Positions 60,471 to 64,000 of a DNA stretch of 64,000 nt are shown one piece after another. Position numbers and translations under genes: made by a program. Within the stretch, counting starts at the first letter, position 1, and each line of letters starts with the position of its first letter. This DNA comes from Paragordius varius (Eukaryota; Nematomorpha). Below the pieces are notes generated by a model. The model saw nothing but the letters and a program-made list of their open reading frames with translations. It did no database searches and had not been told where the DNA came from. The DNA is taken from positions 9,238,001 to 9,302,000 of the forward strand of contig OZ176050.1 in the NCBI GenBank assembly GCA_964247055.1. Direction: 5' to 3'.

Positions 60471-62410
60471 TTGTTTTAAGTATATTAATATTTATCTCGT
60501 TTACTAACATGATCCCATAATTGGAATAGCTCCAAAATCCATTTGAAATAAAAATTGAAATTTCTTAAAGTTTATTTATATTTTTTAACCATAATATACA
60601 TATTGTCTGTTGCCTTAGCGATTTTAACTGGAGAAAATGGATAAAAGTTTGAGATGATGATTTTAATGTAATTTTTTTAATCATGCACAGGAGACTAAAT
60701 AATGTATATTAAAGTTGGCCCAATATTTAAAATACTTTTCGAAATATTTGAATTTAAAATCGCTCTTGGGTACAAAACAAATCAAAGGTTATTAAGTTTT
60801 AATATAAAAACTTTTATTATACTATCAACTAATTCTTATATTACCTGTTCCAACATTAAATTCAAAATATCATATTCTTTATCATCTTTCATGTTATGTT
60901 TCTTGTTTACCTTTTAAGTTAGTATAATACGCTTCGCCACAGAAAATAAAGCTCCATAAATCATTTATCATTCTATAGCTAAAATCTTCGGGATAATGAA
61001 TATCGAAATGATATATGCGGTTAAAATACTAGAAAAAAAACTTATATTAATTTTTCTGTTATTAACCAAAAAAATATGGCAAATTAATGATATAAATAAT
61101 ATAATTTTACCAAGAATTTTCTAAACAAAATATTGAATTTATTTGGTCTTTTTTTCGCAGTCTATATAAAATGTTTTGAGGGCCGCATACATCTCTGAGC
61201 TATATATATCATATATTATATCTAAAAAACAAAACAAATTTTAATATTTAGTAAGCTCTCAAAGTCTTAAATTTTGAAGTCTCCAAAATGGCCTTTTCGT
61301 AAATTATTATGAAACAAAAAAAATATTTTTGTAAAATCGATATATAAAAATTTATTTTTGGAATTTTGTTTAAGCGTATTTTATAATATTTGGCATACCA
61401 TACAAATGACTTGATATAAAAACACTTTAATCTAATTCTATGACCAAATACTTCAGAAATTTTAAAATATTTTTCGACTTGGAATTTAAGTACGTTTTTT
61501 TTGTAAAGAAAAATATTTTTAAAGAGAATACCCACATTCTCTAATATTTAATACACCTGAATGGTTTTTTAACCATTTTATAGATAGGACCTAATTTATA
61601 ATTGGGCTATATATAAATATCCTGAAATTTATATAAATGTATCGAAATCTTATGCTTTACTAATGATATATGAAAGTTATTTGCGCTTTTGTTTTAATTG
61701 TTTGATATCGGGGTATTGCAAAATTGTATTTGATAAAAAATTTTTGGTAAAAGTTAGATGCTTTATTATTAAAATATAAAATACTATATATATAAAAAGT
61801 AAATATGTTTATTAAATTGTAATTAGATGTTGCTCTCCTAAAATGGGCTAGTTGTCTAAAAATTAACACAAAAATGCCGGACTTCGCATTAAAATTTATA
61901 CATATGCTAAAGTTCGATTATGGGATTTATAAAAATTATTTTTGTAAATGCATAATTTGTCATTGCACGCTATGATAATGGGTAATTATCGACCCCACAG
62001 CTTAAAGTAATAAACAAACCACATTTAATAATAATCAAAACCTTTTCTTGTGAATTAGTTAAAAAAGTACAATTTTTATTTTTTATCATCTAGAAATTCA
62101 GATAGCTTAACACAATTGTGATGAGCGCTTGATATTAAAATTTATAAACAAATATTTGCGGCTAAATTATAATTTAATGCTTTCCCGAGTTAATTATTTA
62201 TATTATTCAAACAAGATATACAGTTGTGTGTTGTAATCACGGAGAAAAATTATATTTTTTTACATTTTTAATTTTTTAAATATTTTTTATGCATTATCAT
62301 GCGCATAAAATGCAAGAGAAAACCAATTTTTAAGTTTGGCCCAATGTTAAAATTATTTTTTAAGATATTTAAATTTTAAATGACCCTGGGGTAAACTTGT
62401 ACAAATGGTC
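60471..62410. repeat. Old MITE and Mutator-like fragments
   Basis: Two degraded relatives of MITE family Q (~60490-60790, with TTAAAGTTGGCCCAATATTT; ~61970-62400, with CCCCACAGCTTAAAGTAATA and TTTGGCCCAATGTTAAAAT) flank a fragment of the Mutator-like family at ~61230-61900 (AGTCTCCAAAATGGCC; AAAAATGCCGGACTT). No ends preserved. Confidence 0.45.
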
Positions 62411-63237
62411 AAGTTAAATGGTAACGGTATAAAACGTTATATTTTATCAATACTTACAATACAATTTATGATGTGAAATTTCTATTACCTCATGATTTCG
62501 ATAGAAATATTTTGTGCTAAATATAAAGAAATATTAGATTTAAAAGCAAAGGAATCTTAAATCAAAATGATACTATAATATGTTCCACTTTAAAAAATTT
62601 AATTGAAAAAGTTTTTATATAATATTTTAAGAGTTTTCAATTTCTAATTTATCAAAATTTTGCCATAATGCTCACAAGCAGATATATTAATCGTGCATTC
62701 AACTTTTTAGCCTTTATTTTATACTTAGATCTAAATTGAGGCATCAAAACCACTTATTTTTGTTAATTTTTTAAAGTACTGAAAGAAACGTTTCCAATTT
62801 GAAATTAGTTGTAAAATTTTTTTTTACTAAATTATTTTCCAGTTCTTATTATAATTGCTAACGCAACATGCAAATACATGCATAATGTGGATAGAAATGT
62901 AAATAATATTTAAAAGCTCTTAGGTACATTTAACCAGCAAAAAATTGATTTTAATATCTGCTCTTTGTCTCGATCGTGTTTTGAAGCTGTTCCAATAAAT
63001 CCAGAAGTTATAAAACTTTTATAAAACAAAGTTTTTTTTAGTGAACAAGGACAATGTTTGATACAGATATTTTAAATAAATTAACTTTTAAAACATTTTC
63101 AAAATTGAGCTTTGGAAAATAAAATTACCCCAATATGTGAACTAAAACAAATAGGTGAAAAGATAATGAACTGTGAAGACACCATGGAAATGTCATGCGA
63201 AAAAAGAATGTATGAAACTACTTGACGCTATAATGTG
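62411..63237. other. Upstream region of the second EI24 copy
   Basis: Contains a family P scrap (~62735-62830, GTACTGAAAGAAACG). Short open segments at 62911-63024 (NQQKIDFNICSLSRSCFEAV) and 63110-63224 (ITPICELKQIGEKIMNCEDT) look partly coding, but I could not join them into a consistent gene. Homology with the other EI24 copy starts at ~63190. Confidence 0.35.
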
Positions 63238-64000
63238 ATGAATTTTTTGAACACTTTTTACACTGGTTTATATGATTCATTTGTGTCCATTGCGCATATA
63301 AATAATTATTTTAATAATTCACGGTCACAAATTGAGTATAGTTTCTATATAAAATATAGAATATCCATATTTAAAAGAGTTATTCAATGTTGCATTTTAA
63401 ATGGTTTAATATTTTGGTTCAGTATACTTGGGTTTTATAACGTCTTTTTGGTTTATCTTGAATATATTTTATCATTTTTATCAGGTATAAAACATATAAA
63501 TTTTTAGGTTTTTCAATCATTCAAACTTATTGGAAGTTTTTATTTGTTATTTTATCATGGTTATTTAAATCCTTGTGGATTTTACCCATGTTTATAGTTA
63601 GTCGTTTAATCAATTGTTTATGGTTTCAGGTAGTATCTCAATCATTTTCATATATAAAATTATTTTTGATTTAGTTTTATTTAATATATTTTTAATTTTA
63701 AAAGGACATTGCCGACGAATCTTATAAACGGATATATGGAAAACCTGTTTTAAGCGGAAATATAAGTCGCTTGATAGCGGACATCTTTTTTAGTTTGACT
63801 CAACAATCAATATTTCTCATTCAAGTTTATTATCATTAATATAAAGTCTTACCTTTTTTCTTATCTACCTATACCGCTAATTCCCAAATTTATTGCTCTG
63901 ATGCATTTTTCATTACTGTATTCGATATATTCTTTTGAATATAAATGGTACAATTTCGGTAAGCCTTCAAAATAATCATTTTTATTATATCATGGGAATA
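63238..64000 (+). CDS. EI24: EI24-like protein, second copy, first five exons
   Basis: Same gene family as 25665-29462. Exons: 63238-63323, 63360-63484, 63508-63629, 63705-63824 and 63847-63958; introns 36, 23, 75 and 22 nt, GT-AG. The next intron starts at 63959 and runs off the window, so the C-terminal two exons are not seen. Key segments: MNFLNTFYTGLYDSFVS, RVIQCCILNGLIFWFSILGF, KSLWILPMFIVSRLINCLWF then Q, DIADESYKRIYGKPVLSG, LIADIFFSLTQQSIFLIQ, HFSLLYSIYSFEYKWYNFG. No disabling change is seen. The 36 nt first intron is a multiple of three without a stop, so it could also be translated; the other copy makes clear that it is an intron. Compared with that copy, many amino-acid replacements are conservative and intron positions are identical. 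This is a duplicate at the DNA level, not a retrocopy. Confidence 0.9.

Noticed and set aside
62911-63224. Possible extra gene or N-terminal extension just before EI24 copy 2
   Set aside because: Two open segments look partly coding but could not be joined by plausible GT-AG introns in phase, and the other EI24 copy has no counterpart beyond ~45 bp upstream.

Overview
The window is very AT-rich animal nuclear DNA with few genes and much repeat-derived sequence. Five genes can be named from their translated exons: CDK10, eIF4G, EI24 (two copies), NF-YA and eIF1A. One further multi-exon gene is unrecognised. The most informative feature is the intron size. CDK10, eIF1A and both EI24 copies have canonical GT-AG introns of only 20-26 nt, each placed exactly where removal restores a conserved protein. 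Introns this short in a metazoan, with an AT-rich, gene-poor layout, point to a dicyemid mesozoan (published dicyemid introns are typically in the twenties of nucleotides). That assignment is inference; other lineages with miniature introns are not excluded.

Layout. 0-7 kb: the 5' half of CDK10 on the minus strand, head to head with a complete intronless eIF4G. 7-25 kb: no host genes; a 1.1 kb element with inverted ends, a ~320 bp tandem array, a 4.2 kb near-perfect palindrome built on ~120 bp subrepeats, a Mutator-like element with 10 bp target duplications, TTAA-flanked MITEs, the first of four foldback elements made from a 21 bp unit, and a dead hAT transposase gene. 25.6-29.5 kb: a complete seven-exon EI24 gene whose fifth intron (2.8 kb) carries a Tc-like element. 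29.6-33.7 kb: a DNA-level duplicate of the central part and 3' flank of eIF4G, now a pseudogene and itself invaded by elements. 34-43.7 kb: nested transposons plus one small secreted-peptide candidate. 43.8-48.5 kb: an unrecognised gene and NF-YA, both minus strand. 48.5-58.7 kb: MITEs, a LINE reverse-transcriptase fragment and a decayed RTE-type LINE. 58.8-59.4 kb: eIF1A. 63.2-64.0 kb: the first five exons of a second EI24 copy, running off the window.

The genes do not form a pathway, though two (eIF4G, eIF1A) are translation-initiation factors. EI24 is an ER membrane protein linked to autophagy, NF-YA is the CCAAT-box DNA-binding subunit, and CDK10 is a cyclin-dependent kinase. Several are hard to see because their exons are short; the tiny introns have to be removed first. 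I saw no tRNA, rRNA, CRISPR array or retroviral element.
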